Below, piece by piece: positions 14,486-22,512 of a stretch of 22,758 nt of DNA (its first letter is position 1; each line of letters begins with the position of its first letter). The position numbers and the translations under genes were made by a program. The DNA is from Oceanospirillaceae bacterium UBA2001. GTDB taxonomy: Bacteria; Pseudomonadota; Gammaproteobacteria; Pseudomonadales; Balneatricaceae. The stretch covers positions 1-22,758 of the forward strand of contig DDCR01000057.1 of the NCBI GenBank assembly GCA_002335115.1. The letters are read 5' to 3'. The notes beneath the pieces are model-generated. The model saw nothing but the letters and a program-made list of their open reading frames with translations. It ran no database searches and was not told where the DNA came from.

Positions 14486-16186
14486 ATGAGTCAAATTATC
14501 TTGCGTCCCGCATCACAAGCCATGGACTTAGAGCGCTTAGGTGCTGGTTTTTCTAGTCGTTTAAGTTTTATGCGAACTTTAGTTAGACATATGGTGCAAG
14601 ATCAATGGGCCATTAGTTATAGTCAGTTTAAATTAGACGATCTTGGTTATGGCCATGCAATATTTGATATTAAAATGCCCCATAGCCAGTTGAGTTTAGT
14701 CGTATTTTCTCAATACCTAGCCCCCGAAGAACGTAACGATCGTGTGATCGCAGAAAAATGGGATCTGACCATGACCTTGGTGGAAGGTGAGGTGGATGAT
14801 GCATGGCTTGAGCGTTTGTCAAAAAATGTACCGTTACAAGAAGCAGGGCGCATAGACTCCAGAAGCTTATGCCTATCCCGTGGTAATCGAAGTGCGCGGA
14901 TCTTTGATTCTTTGTTACAACAACTGCGCAGTGGAGTGCAACCTGACCCTAAAAAGTTAGCTGAGGTGGGTTACTTATACCGCACCACTGCTGTTTATGG
15001 CTCGGGTAAGTTTGGTGCTTGTGATTGGGATAAAATAGCGCGTCACCATCCAGACTTAGCACGGCCTTTTTCTGCTGAAATGTTGGTGTGTTATTTATTG
15101 CGTCAATTTAGTTTGGACCAATTACACCATATGGTACATCAGCCCGATTACCCTAAAGCTGTTGACCTCGATATGGATTTGCAGCGTTATCTTGGCATTG
15201 GAAATTCTACGGGCCTTGGTATGGCACCTTATTTGATCAATCACCCTTTATTAATGAGTCAGTGGATAGGTCAACGGGAACAGGCTTACGCTGAAGTTTT
15301 AGCAGAGCCAGTCGAACAGGCACAGCTTACAAGACTTAAACTGGTGCTTGAGCAAGCCATGCAACACGTGAGAGAGGTGAGTACCTTCGATGCGTGGCAG
15401 AGTAAGAACAATGTGCAGTTGCTCGTTGACGCCCAAGAATTGAGTGATTGGCTATCCAGTGAAGATCAAAGGGTCAATGATTGGCGTCAATTACATGAAT
15501 GGGCCCAGCAGCATTACAGCTTAGAAACCCAAGAGTTATTAGTGAGTTTGTTACTGGAACTATACCCAGACATAGTGAATCCAAAAGAGGATCAGTTGGC
15601 CATCAATGAAAGCCTGACTTATGATCCAACCCAATCTGCCCAGAATTTGGCTGACAGTATTCAGGAAAGTTACGACTGGGTGTTTGATTATGACTTTACT
15701 GAGGCTGATGAAAATCAGACCTTTTGGTATTACTCACAAGAGAAAATGGAGCCAAGGCTAGGTAAAACTGACATCGATGATGGTGCTGAGGTGCAAATGT
15801 TCTTAGGCATCGCCAAGGCTGTGCAGGCTTGCCACAATGATTTGCTTACCATGATGCAACAATCTCATGATGTCAGTGTGGCTGAGTTTTTATTACAAAA
15901 ACCAATGCATCTTGGTATTGTCAATCGAATTGCGACTATGGCACAGACTCAGTATGGAGAAATTAGAGCCAATCTTTTGCATAAAGATGTATTGCCTATG
16001 CACTTATTACGATGCAAATTAGCCTTTTTTGGGGTCAGTAAATTTGATCCAAAGTCGGCCCTGTGGGTTCGTAACACGATGTTCCAAGGGGCGCCTGTTG
16101 TGGATGATTTAAAACATGAATTTAATGATGATTGGTACTTTCCTGTGGCGCCCATTATAGGCAGTAAGCACCAACCTAATGCCTGA
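14486..16186 (+). CDS. Conserved-looking protein of unknown function (567 aa)
   Basis: A 566-567 residue soluble protein that I cannot assign to a named family. It has no signal peptide or membrane segment. The most motif-like region is residues 160-178, YLYRTTAVYGSGKFGACD, where a Gly-rich GSGKFG could be a nucleotide- or phosphate-binding turn, though it is not a true P-loop. A second conserved-looking stretch is LGIGNSTGLGMAPYLINHP near residue 245. The C-terminal third is helical. GAGG at 14475-14478 lies 7 bases before the ATG at 14486, and too close to the ATG at 14480, so the second ATG is chosen. It is 82 bases after the dipeptidase-like gene and overlaps the next gene by 8 bases, so it belongs to the LysR-linked operon. 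Confidence 0.78.
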   Translation: MSQIILRPASQAMDLERLGAGFSSRLSFMRTLVRHMVQDQWAISYSQFKLDDLGYGHAIFDIKMPHSQLSLVVFSQYLAPEERNDRVIAEKWDLTMTLVEGEVDDAWLERLSKNVPLQEAGRIDSRSLCLSRGNRSARIFDSLLQQLRSGVQPDPKKLAEVGYLYRTTAVYGSGKFGACDWDKIARHHPDLARPFSAEMLVCYLLRQFSLDQLHHMVHQPDYPKAVDLDMDLQRYLGIGNSTGLGMAPYLINHPLLMSQWIGQREQAYAEVLAEPVEQAQLTRLKLVLEQAMQHVREVSTFDAWQSKNNVQLLVDAQELSDWLSSEDQRVNDWRQLHEWAQQHYSLETQELLVSLLLELYPDIVNPKEDQLAINESLTYDPTQSAQNLADSIQESYDWVFDYDFTEADENQTFWYYSQEKMEPRLGKTDIDDGAEVQMFLGIAKAVQACHNDLLTMMQQSHDVSVAEFLLQKPMHLGIVNRIATMAQTQYGEIRANLLHKDVLPMHLLRCKLAFFGVSKFDPKSALWVRNTMFQGAPVVDDLKHEFNDDWYFPVAPIIGSKHQPNA

Positions 16187-16892
16187 GTTGATGCAAATAT
16201 CAGCCAATGAGCTTAAGTTTTTGGTCAAGCGCAGTGCAGAAGGCTTAGGTTTTCCCCCAGGCGATCAGTTGTCGGCTGGTCTTAAAGCAGCGGTAGCTTT
16301 TCAGCTAGGATTAGCCAATAGCCATTTGTTAGTTAAAGGCTTAGATGCGCTCAACAGTGCCATTAGAGCACCTTTGCTGCTGGCCTCTAGTGATGAAGAA
16401 TTAACGTTTGATGCACAAGGACAATCTGCCCTTGTACAGGTGGAATTGGCATTAGGTTTGGCCCTTGCTAAGGCGGTACCTCGTTTGCACATAAAGCACC
16501 TTGTTGCAGCGGCCTTTGCAGTGCCTTGTTTAATGAACTGGCTAGCCCAACCTTTGAATCAGGCATCAGCACAGCAATGTTATGCACTCTATTTTACCCA
16601 CCATAGTGGTGCACAGCGATGCGTGCTAATTGCAGCGGATGGTCAACTATTAGGTTTGTATCAGCCGTTACAGACCATCGTAGAAATGGATGAGCTGCTA
16701 TTGTGTATGGGCCAAGCCGACATTGACGGTGTGTTAATTACCGATGGTGCCGACTTACTAGGGTGGCGAGAGCGTTGTCTAGACCAAGGTGTCTTCCTTG
16801 AAGCCACTTTAATTAATCGTTTGAAACACATGATGCAGGCCTCGCTAGTACCAGAAACTGAAGCCTCACGCGCAGGCGCAGGGCCTGGTTAA
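16179..16892 (+). CDS. DUF3726-like protein of unknown function
   Basis: A 237-residue protein whose first 30 residues (SANELKFLVKRSAEGLGFPPGDQLSAG) resemble DUF3726 proteins, which begin with a helix of the form NE-L-KAARG-G---G-A--. The rest is Ala- and Leu-rich, with a central segment (LVQVELALGLALAKAVP) and a C-terminal alpha/beta part. The start codon lies inside the upstream gene (ATGCCTGA, 8-base overlap), which implies translational coupling and probably a shared complex or pathway with the 567-residue protein. No catalytic motif is evident. The assignment to DUF3726 is from memory of the family's N-terminus and is moderate. Confidence 0.6.
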   Translation: MPELMQISANELKFLVKRSAEGLGFPPGDQLSAGLKAAVAFQLGLANSHLLVKGLDALNSAIRAPLLLASSDEELTFDAQGQSALVQVELALGLALAKAVPRLHIKHLVAAAFAVPCLMNWLAQPLNQASAQQCYALYFTHHSGAQRCVLIAADGQLLGLYQPLQTIVEMDELLLCMGQADIDGVLITDGADLLGWRERCLDQGVFLEATLINRLKHMMQASLVPETEASRAGAGPG

Positions 16893-16901
16893 CTTGCCTC
16901 G

Positions 16902-17936
16902 CTAGCCCTGTGTTTGTCCCATAAGTGCGCCAATGGCTTGAATGAGAGCAGGGCTTCGCTCTTGAGCTCGAAATGCCTCTAACACCCGTATACGTGCCTT
17001 AGGACGGAACATTAGCTCTTGCACTAAGGCATTGAATATTCCCTGATCTGCCGCACATTGGTGTACGAATAAATCCATGAGGTCACTGGTCAATAAATCT
17101 TCGCTGCATTTACTGGCGATAGTCGCCAGTAGTTCAACTCCCACATTGGTTTCTTTAGCCATTATTTGCTGCAGCCATTGCTGGCGCGATGCTGTGTCAG
17201 TTGACTGGCTAATGGCGCGCAGGCAAGCCGCTTTTTCACCTTCATCAACACTGGTTTTGCCACGCAAGATAAATGCCTTGGCAAGCGTGTGGTTGAGCCT
17301 TTGATTTTCCAACTGAGCAGCGATAGTGTTAAGCACTATCGTTGGCATTTGACTTATTTGTTGATGCCAATCGGGTTGTTGGTCCAAGCGCAAAGCAAAA
17401 TCAGCAAACCCCTGTAATCCTAATTCTTGCCAGCTTTGGTGTGGTTGAGTACCACTCATATAATGACATACGGCAGGATAAAACTGAGAAGCGTTTTGCT
17501 CTAGGATAAGGCTAGCTTGGGCATGAAAGGCAGCCATGCGGGCTGGGTCTGGAGTAAAAGCAAGGTTACTATGTTTGAGCTGCTCAGCCCAATCAGCAGC
17601 CACCTGTTGGTCTAACATTTTGGTACCCATAGTTTCTAACAATTGATTAAGGAATTCATCTCGTGCAGCTTGAATTAAAAGGCCGCGCTCATCTAAGGGT
17701 AATTTAAGAAACCAAATCGTAGGACTTGAAGCCCCAAACTCAGGAGTTTGTGTTGACCATAATAGAATACCTACCCAGGCATGCCGCAGCCATGGTGACG
17801 AGTAGGGTTTTTGCCCTTCTTCAAAAGCCTTAAAATCTGCTGTAGAAAGTTTACTCAGGTGACAGCCCATATCGTAAATGCGGTAGTGGCCTTGCAAGTG
17901 CTGCAAAAGGTCGCTTAAAGTATCCATGGGTTGCAT
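16902..17936 (-). CDS. DUF3549 family protein
   Basis: A 344-residue cytoplasmic, helical protein of the DUF3549 family, restricted to gammaproteobacteria as far as I know. The N-terminal signature is clear: TLSDLLQHLQGHYRIYDMG, then FEEGQKPYSSPWLRHAWVG, then PTIWFLKLPLDERGLL-QAARDEFL. The C-terminal half looks like helical repeats (HEAT-like). Its function is unknown. It is convergent with the DUF3726-like gene, with a gap of 9 bases, and divergent from the GIY-YIG gene. ATG 17936 or the in-frame ATG 17927 could be the start; GAG 8 bases before the first favours 17936. A TATAAT on the minus strand near 17973 may be its -10 box. Confidence 0.82.
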   Translation of the reverse strand: MQPMDTLSDLLQHLQGHYRIYDMGCHLSKLSTADFKAFEEGQKPYSSPWLRHAWVGILLWSTQTPEFGASSPTIWFLKLPLDERGLLIQAARDEFLNQLLETMGTKMLDQQVAADWAEQLKHSNLAFTPDPARMAAFHAQASLILEQNASQFYPAVCHYMSGTQPHQSWQELGLQGFADFALRLDQQPDWHQQISQMPTIVLNTIAAQLENQRLNHTLAKAFILRGKTSVDEGEKAACLRAISQSTDTASRQQWLQQIMAKETNVGVELLATIASKCSEDLLTSDLMDLFVHQCAADQGIFNALVQELMFRPKARIRVLEAFRAQERSPALIQAIGALMGQTQG

Positions 17937-18006
17937 TTGGTCTGCTCACAGGCCTAGGTTAATATAGGCGTTATTATATCAAGTTTTGCCTAAAGAGGTG
18001 TGACAA

Positions 18007-18303
18007 GTGGTCCCAAAAAGCTGGTGGGTGTACATGGTGCAAACCCAGAGTGGGCGACTATATACTGGCATCACCACCGATACCAAAAGACGTTTCAAAG
18101 AACATTGTGCTGGCGGTAAGCTAGGGGCACGATTTTTCCGCACGGACCCAGCGTACGCCATGGTGTTTATTGAAGCTCAGCCAGACCGGTCTGCTGCAAG
18201 TAGACGTGAATCTGCGATGAAAAAATTAACGCGCCAGCAAAAGTTGGCGTTGGTGGAGTCGTATTCGGTGGGTAAAATAGAACCAATAAAGGCAACTGAA
18301 TGA
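18007..18303 (+). CDS. GIY-YIG nuclease family protein (YhbQ-like)
   Basis: A 98-residue stand-alone GIY-YIG domain protein. The core reads WWVYMVQTQSGRLYTGITTD, with the VYM and YTG strands, then RRFKEHCAGGKLGARFFR with the catalytic Arg region, and the Glu in RRESAMKKL as the metal ligand. Length fits the YhbQ/UPF0213 group, small DNA nucleases implicated in DNA repair in E. coli. The start is GTG, with AAGAGGTG about 7 bases upstream. Its stop codon overlaps the ATG of the next gene (ATGA), so it is cotranscribed with yjgN. Confidence 0.85.
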   Translation: MVPKSWWVYMVQTQSGRLYTGITTDTKRRFKEHCAGGKLGARFFRTDPAYAMVFIEAQPDRSAASRRESAMKKLTRQQKLALVESYSVGKIEPIKATE

Positions 18304-19487
18304 AACCATTAGACTTTGGGGGCAGTGGGTTTGAGTACTTTAAAATTTGGATCGTTAATATATTATTGATCCTCATTACTCTTGGAGTCTACTATCCATG
18401 GGCAAAGGTGCGCAATCAGCGTTATTTTTATGCAAACACAACTTTAGAAGGTCGTAATTTTGAATACCATGCTACAGGCAAGCAATTATTGATGGGTTAC
18501 ATCATTGCCATGGTCTTTTTAATGGTGGTTTCCATTGTTCAAAACGTATCCCCCATTGGCGCTTTGGGTGCATTTTTGGGTTTATCTATCATTATTCCAT
18601 GGGTGGTTTGGCGCAGCCTTGCTTTTTCTATGCGCATGAGCAGTTTTAGTAATGTGCGCTTTCGTTTTGTAGGTGACTTAAAAGGCGCTTACATCAATTT
18701 TATGTTACTACCTGGGTTATTACTTTTATGCATTTATGGTGGACCAAGTTTAGTATTGCTCTGGTTAATCACTTTGCCAACTTCGATTGGCATGGAAGAA
18801 GGGTTATTAATAGCAACATTTGCCTTCGTTTTAATCGTCTTAATGGTCTACCTTTTTGCGTTCTTAAAAAATAAAAACACCCACTATATGGTGAATGGTT
18901 ATCGATTTGGTCAAGGCCAATTTAGTACCCTACTAGAAACTCAAAAATTTGTGAAAATACTTCTAAAAACTTTAGGTTTAGCTGTATTGATTTTGATGAG
19001 TATAGCTATTTTAACAGTCTTTATGATGGTTTTAGCGGGGGGCTTTCCCAGCCTATTAAATATATTTAGCCAGGATGCAAGTGACATTTTAGCGTGGCTT
19101 TTAAGGCATAATATAGAAGGGGCTTTAGGTCTAGTTTATATTGCATTTTTGATGGCCACGTTTATTCTTGTTGCGTATTTTCAATCTCAAGTGCGCCAGT
19201 ATGTATTTGCCAATACAGTACTCAATGGGAAGGTTAATTTTAGCTCGTCCCTCACCACAATCTCACTTGCTTGGTTAATGATGTCTAATTTTTTACTGGT
19301 GTTGGTGACCCTTGGATTAGGCACCCCTTGGGCAAAAGTGAGACGAGCAAAGTTGATACTAAAAAACACCTTAGTGGATGTTGAACATGGTATCGATGGA
19401 TTCATTACCCAACAACAAGATAAACAATCTGCCTTAGGTGAACAAATTGGGGACGCATTTGATGTTGATATTGGCATTGGTGTCTGA
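18300..19487 (+). CDS. yjgN: YjgN family membrane protein (DUF898)
   Basis: A 395-residue polytopic inner membrane protein of the DUF898 family with roughly eight hydrophobic segments. The motif LGVYYPWAKVRNQRYFYANT (residues 31-50) recurs near the C-terminus as LGLGTPWAKVRRAKLILKNT, and FANTVLNGK echoes YANTTLEGR, so the protein is built from an internal duplication. The family's function is not established. It overlaps the GIY-YIG gene by 4 bases and precedes an M48 metallopeptidase by 48 bases. The YjgN-M48 pairing recurs in proteobacteria, as far as I recall, and suggests that the two act together in the membrane. Confidence 0.85.
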   Translation: MKPLDFGGSGFEYFKIWIVNILLILITLGVYYPWAKVRNQRYFYANTTLEGRNFEYHATGKQLLMGYIIAMVFLMVVSIVQNVSPIGALGAFLGLSIIIPWVVWRSLAFSMRMSSFSNVRFRFVGDLKGAYINFMLLPGLLLLCIYGGPSLVLLWLITLPTSIGMEEGLLIATFAFVLIVLMVYLFAFLKNKNTHYMVNGYRFGQGQFSTLLETQKFVKILLKTLGLAVLILMSIAILTVFMMVLAGGFPSLLNIFSQDASDILAWLLRHNIEGALGLVYIAFLMATFILVAYFQSQVRQYVFANTVLNGKVNFSSSLTTISLAWLMMSNFLLVLVTLGLGTPWAKVRRAKLILKNTLVDVEHGIDGFITQQQDKQSALGEQIGDAFDVDIGIGV

Positions 19488-19535
19488 GGTTAAGTTGAAA
19501 GTAAAAGTTAATTGTGAAAAAGGTCTGCTAGATTG

Positions 19536-20663
19536 ATGATTCAAGGTGTGTGGTTTAGCCAAGGCAGGGCGCAAAAGTACGATGCCACCCTCCAAGTCCG
19601 GGCCCAAAGCTATGTCATCAGTGTTGAAGGTGGTGAGTTACTGCAAGGTGATTTGAATCAACTTACAGTGAGTGATCGCATTGGCAATGTAGAGCGTAAA
19701 TTGACTTTAAGTGATGGTTCGGTGTTTGCGTCTAGGGAAAATGACGCGATTGATGACCTTTTACAGGCAAATAGAAATGGGCCTGGATTGATTCATTTTT
19801 TAGAATCTCGGGTTGCATGGATATTGTTGGCTCTGGTGATTACGATTGGCTCGGCTATTGCTGGATTTAGATGGGGTGTTCCTTTGGCAAGTGAATTCAT
19901 AGCTCACGCATTGCCTCATAAAACTAATGCGCTGATCGCCAATGAAACCCTTAGTTTTTTGGATGAGTTTACTTTTAAACCAAGTCAATTAAGTGCAGCC
20001 AAACAAAACCGTATTCGTGATCACTTTCGGGAGCGACTAGTGCCCCTTGATGAAAAAAATCAGCACCTCAAATATACCTTACACTTTCGTGCTTGGGATT
20101 ATGCCGGTAACAGTATTCCCAATGCCCTTGCACTTCCCTCTGGGGACATTATTGTAACCGATCAGTTTATCAATTTAAGCCAAAATCAAGCACAAATAGA
20201 CTCTGTATTACTGCATGAAATGGGTCATGTTGTGCACCGGCATTCTCTACAAAAATTAATTGAAACTACCTTAATCGGTGCCACCATGGTTATGATCAGT
20301 GGAGATAGCAACAGTGCAGTCGATATGGGAGTTGGCCTAGGTTCGATCATGGTCACCAGTCATTATTCAAGAAATCACGAATATGAGGCAGACGCATACG
20401 CCTTTAAAAAAATGCTGCAGGCTGGTATCGATCCCCAAGCATTTGCCAAAGTTATGCAACGCATGCAGCACTTCATGAATTCCAAACAACATGGGCGAAA
20501 AAATAATCGCACAGCGGCTTCGCCAGCATCTACTGAAAAACCACCATTAGGCAAAATTATTGATTACCTTAGTTCTCACCCCAGCACAGAAAAACGCGTA
20601 CAACAGGCACAAGCTTATAGCCAATGTTTTAAACAAAAAAGCGCTGCATGTGATCGCCTTTAA
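19536..20663 (+). CDS. M48 family zinc metallopeptidase, membrane-anchored
   Basis: A 375-residue peptidase. Residues 1-75 form a small N-terminal beta-rich domain, residues about 93-115 a single membrane segment, and the rest an M48 protease domain. Zinc ligands are His227 and His231 in HEMGH, with Glu228 catalytic, and Glu282 in HEYEAD. NALALPSGDIIVTDQFI before the active site is the usual M48 substrate-cleft strand. Pairing with YjgN suggests a role in membrane or periplasmic protein quality control, like Oma1/BepA/LoiP relatives, but there is no lipobox and it is anchored by the internal helix. An in-frame TTG at 19533 is possible; ATG 19536 is chosen. The C-terminal tail ends in a Cys-containing region (QCFKQKSAACDRL). 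Confidence 0.87.
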   Translation: MIQGVWFSQGRAQKYDATLQVRAQSYVISVEGGELLQGDLNQLTVSDRIGNVERKLTLSDGSVFASRENDAIDDLLQANRNGPGLIHFLESRVAWILLALVITIGSAIAGFRWGVPLASEFIAHALPHKTNALIANETLSFLDEFTFKPSQLSAAKQNRIRDHFRERLVPLDEKNQHLKYTLHFRAWDYAGNSIPNALALPSGDIIVTDQFINLSQNQAQIDSVLLHEMGHVVHRHSLQKLIETTLIGATMVMISGDSNSAVDMGVGLGSIMVTSHYSRNHEYEADAYAFKKMLQAGIDPQAFAKVMQRMQHFMNSKQHGRKNNRTAASPASTEKPPLGKIIDYLSSHPSTEKRVQQAQAYSQCFKQKSAACDRL

Positions 20664-20704
20664 CTCAGGCTCACCCTAAAGTGTGTTGTTGTGCCCATCG
20701 ACTT

Positions 20705-21508
20705 TTACTGGGTCATATTTTCTTTTGCTTTTACTATGCCAGCTTCTTCCTTGGGTGGTTTCTGCATTTCTTGGGCGTTAAAACGCTGTCCAGTAACCCC
20801 CACACTATCGGGCCCAAGCAGGTATTGGTAGCTAGGCATAATTTCTTTTGGAGTAAGGTTAAGGGCGGGGTCTTCTCCAGGGAAAGCTTGGGCTCGCATG
20901 CTGGTGCGAGTGGCTCCTGGGTTGATGATATTGACTCGTATTTTACTGGTGTTTTCAGTTTCTTGTGCTAATACTTGGGCCATGCCTTCGGTGGCAAATT
21001 TAGAAACGCAATAGGCACCCCAATAAGCCTTACCTTGAGTGCCAACACCCGAGCTAGTAAAGATGACAGACGCATCCTTGGAGACCTCTAGTAAAGGCAA
21101 AAGGGCTTGGGTCATCATGAATGGGGCCGTGACGTTTACGTGCATGACTAAGCGCCAAGTGCGCGATTCATAATTAGACATAGGGGTAAGTTGGCCCAGT
21201 ATTGACGCATTATGCAACAGACCATCTAAACAGCTAAATTCCTCTTTAAGAACATCTGCAAGTTCCTGATAATCTTCGTCGGTCGCCGTGCGCAAGTCTA
21301 AGGGGTAGATCGCGGGTTGTCCGTAACCTGCGCTCTCTATTTCATCAGACACAGACTCGAGTTTTTCAAGCGTGCGACCCAATAAAATAACCGTTGCCCC
21401 TAGTCGAGCACAATCCATGGCAGCAGCGCGCCCGATGCCGTCACCCGCGCCAGTGATTAAAATAACTCGGTCTTTGAGTAGTGTGTCTGACGCAATGTAG
21501 TTAAGCAT
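20705..21508 (-). CDS. yciK: YciK-family short-chain dehydrogenase/reductase
   Basis: A 267-residue SDR oxidoreductase. The NAD(P) fold ITGAGDGIGRAAA (residues 18-30), Asn100 in HNAS, Asn125 in HVNV, Ser152/153, Tyr166 and Lys170 (YCVSK) give a complete catalytic site. The opening NYIASDTLLKDRVILITGAG is characteristic of YciK, whose physiological substrate is not known. It lies downstream of ubiG on the same strand with a 57-base gap. In Pseudomonas a phosphatase gene (mupP, gph-like) usually lies between the two; it is absent here. AAGGA lies about 11 bases upstream of the ATG. Confidence 0.88.
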   Translation of the reverse strand: MLNYIASDTLLKDRVILITGAGDGIGRAAAMDCARLGATVILLGRTLEKLESVSDEIESAGYGQPAIYPLDLRTATDEDYQELADVLKEEFSCLDGLLHNASILGQLTPMSNYESRTWRLVMHVNVTAPFMMTQALLPLLEVSKDASVIFTSSGVGTQGKAYWGAYCVSKFATEGMAQVLAQETENTSKIRVNIINPGATRTSMRAQAFPGEDPALNLTPKEIMPSYQYLLGPDSVGVTGQRFNAQEMQKPPKEEAGIVKAKENMTQ

Positions 21509-21565
21509 AAAATTTATCGTCCTTAAACAAGATTATAAGATGCACCCATAGGGCTCTTTATTGAC

Positions 21566-22339
21566 TCATGTTGGGTCAAGCTTAGGTTTGGTGGCATAGA
21601 CAAGGTAATTGACGTCCACATCACTGTCAGTCAGAGCGTATTTTTTTGTGATGGGGTTATAGGTCATACCCGTCATTGCTTGGGCAGATAAATCTGCCAA
21701 ACGCATATATTGGTGCAGTTCAGAGGGTTTAATGAATTTTTTATATTCGTGGGTACCCTTAGGTAACATCTTGAGCAGGTATTCTGCACCTATTATGGCA
21801 AATAAATAGGATTTTGGATTACGGTTGATGGTAGAAAAGAAAACCTGGCCACCGGGCTTAAGTAACTTTGCACAAGCTGCAACAATGGCACTCGGGTCGG
21901 GCACGTGTTCAAGCATCTCCAAACATGTCACCACATCGTATAAGCCTGCTTCTTCTTCAGCCAGTTGCTCAGCAGTTATTTGTCTGTAATTCACCTCCAC
22001 ACCACTTTCTAAGCTATGCAGTTGTGCCACTTTTAACGGCGCCTCTCCCATATCTATGCCGGTAACGGTGGCGCCTCTTTGTGCCATTGCTTCGGCAACA
22101 ATACCTCCACCACAGCCAATATCGGCTACTTTTTTACCATGAAGCTGTGCACGCTCGTCAATCCACCCAATGCGCAGGGGGTTGATCGCGTGTAAGGGCT
22201 TGAATTCACTGTCTTTATCCCACCAGCGGGCGGCGAGGGCTTCAAATTTGGCTATTTCTGCAGGGTCTACGTTTTGGTTCACAGTCGTGTTTCTTGCTGA
22301 GAAAAAATGACCCTCAGTATAGCGCGGAAATTGATTCAC
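21566..22339 (-). CDS. ubiG: Ubiquinone biosynthesis O-methyltransferase
   Basis: A 238-257 residue SAM-dependent methyltransferase that performs both O-methylation steps of ubiquinone synthesis at the inner membrane. Near-identity with E. coli UbiG is seen in [32 protein letters not shown], the SAM loop [28 protein letters not shown], the [12 protein letters not shown] loop and [10 protein letters not shown]. No ATG is available. GTG at 22339 gives 257 residues; GTG at 22282 gives 238, closer to the 240 of E. coli and starting VNQNVDP, like VNHNVD there. A TATACT at 22321-22316 could be a -10 box, which would favour the shorter form. It is divergent from gyrA, the same arrangement as in E. 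coli. Confidence 0.95.
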   Translation of the reverse strand: MNQFPRYTEGHFFSARNTTVNQNVDPAEIAKFEALAARWWDKDSEFKPLHAINPLRIGWIDERAQLHGKKVADIGCGGGIVAEAMAQRGATVTGIDMGEAPLKVAQLHSLESGVEVNYRQITAEQLAEEEAGLYDVVTCLEMLEHVPDPSAIVAACAKLLKPGGQVFFSTINRNPKSYLFAIIGAEYLLKMLPKGTHEYKKFIKPSELHQYMRLADLSAQAMTGMTYNPITKKYALTDSDVDVNYLVYATKPKLDPT

Positions 22340-22410
22340 TGCATCTGAAAATTAGCAGCAGCAGAGTCAGTTAATGATCTCTTTGTAGGTGGCAAATTAG
22401 CCTCTAATTG

Positions 22411-22450
22411 TGTTAAAATATAAGATCATCTAACGCCTTATTTTGGCGTT
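22411..22450 (+). promoter_or_regulatory. gyrA promoter (extended -10) and leader hairpin
   Basis: TGTTAAAAT at 22411-22419 is an extended -10 element (TGn plus TAAAAT) with no good -35 box. Just downstream a perfect 6-bp stem, AACGCC (22432-22437) and GGCGTT (22445-22450) with a 7-base loop, would form near the 5' end of the transcript. The leader to the ATG at 22513 would be about 85 bases. Supercoiling control, known for gyrA elsewhere, is plausible but not shown. Confidence 0.4.
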
Positions 22451-22512
22451 GTTCATAAGGGCGCCGGAAGGTTAGCTCGAAGCGTTACGCGCATAAGGAA
22501 ATTGGCTTAATT

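Noticed and set aside
16873..16887. CAGGC/GCCTG hairpin at the end of the DUF3726-like gene as terminator
   Set aside because: It has only 5 bp, lies inside the coding region and has no T-run.
20681..20971. Plus-strand open frame opposite the yciK end
   Set aside because: It is antisense to the conserved yciK coding sequence and rich in unusual residues.
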